The notes under the pieces: model-generated
Told to the model about the DNA's origin: nothing
What the model saw: only the letters and a program-made list of their open reading frames with translations
The model's database searches: none
Made by a program: the position numbers and the translations under genes
Source: Desulfobacteraceae bacterium
GTDB lineage: Bacteria; Desulfobacterota; Desulfobacteria; Desulfobacterales; Desulfobacteraceae
Assembly: GCA_015486915.1 (NCBI GenBank)
Contig: WFQS01000407.1
Location: 1-6,384, forward strand
Direction of reading: 5' to 3'
DNA: 6,384 nucleotides
Part shown: positions 6,351 to 6,384 of the stretch, one piece after another
How the letters are laid out: every line of letters begins with the position of its first letter
Numbering within the stretch: the stretch's first letter is position 1

Positions 6351-6384
6351 TCCGAGGGAAATGGCAGTTCTTGTCACGTCCTGT

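Larger units (their letters stand above)
5964..6384. other. Non-coding, GC-richer stretch downstream of gap
   Basis: These 421 bases show no convincing gene on either strand. The composition changes right after gap: the 90 bases from 6031 are about 59% G+C by my count, clearly above the AT-rich genes upstream. The longest open frames (+ strand 5980-6183, - strand 6200-5958) both run across the large inverted repeat, mirror each other and match no family I know. The last 170 bases contain two small hairpins and several short minus-strand frames with close stops. It may be a repeated extragenic element, or the edge of a larger insertion continuing beyond the window. Confidence 0.6.

Overview
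The window is a tightly packed, single-strand (+) gene cluster of about 6 kb, followed by about 420 bases that hold no convincing gene but contain a large nested inverted repeat. The order is lptA (5'-truncated), lptB, rpoN, hpf (long form), ptsN, rapZ, a mannose-family PTS EIIA gene, then gap. The lpt genes show a Gram-negative organism that makes LPS. The AT-rich coding sequence, and especially a mannose-type EIIA directly after rapZ, suggest a deltaproteobacterium (Desulfobacterota, possibly Desulfobacterales). That placement is inferred from gene order and general sequence character, not from a database search.

Positions 3-4925 look like one transcription unit. Junctions from lptA to the EIIA gene are 0, 1, 13, 11, 0 and -4 bases, so translational coupling is likely at several of them. 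LptA and LptB belong to the LPS transport machine. RpoN is sigma-54, the long HPF dimerises and hibernates ribosomes, and PtsN is EIIA-Ntr. RapZ is a nucleotide-binding regulator, and the mannose-type EIIA is a second soluble PTS phosphocarrier. Envelope assembly, sigma-54 transcription and PTS-type phosphate signalling are therefore encoded together, as in many proteobacterial rpoN loci. No EI, HPr or PTS permease gene lies in the window, so the two EIIA proteins look regulatory here. The active-site residues I looked for in each protein are present, and I saw no frameshift.

gap (NAD-type glyceraldehyde-3-phosphate dehydrogenase) follows after 33 bases with its own strong ribosome binding site. 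It may be read through from the operon or transcribed separately; I see no clear promoter in the gap.

After the gap stop codon (5964-6384) the sequence becomes visibly richer in GC. Positions 6030-6211 form a nested inverted repeat of about 182 bases. It has a 27-position outer stem with one mismatch, two short stems, an 18-position stem with one G-T pair, and a 9-base-pair inner stem. Two smaller hairpins follow at 6254-6266 and 6331-6350. The open frames across this stretch are most simply explained as by-products of the symmetry. The best reading is a non-coding fold-back or MITE-like repeat inserted after gap, possibly continuing past the right edge. This is the only part of the window that standard gene families do not explain.
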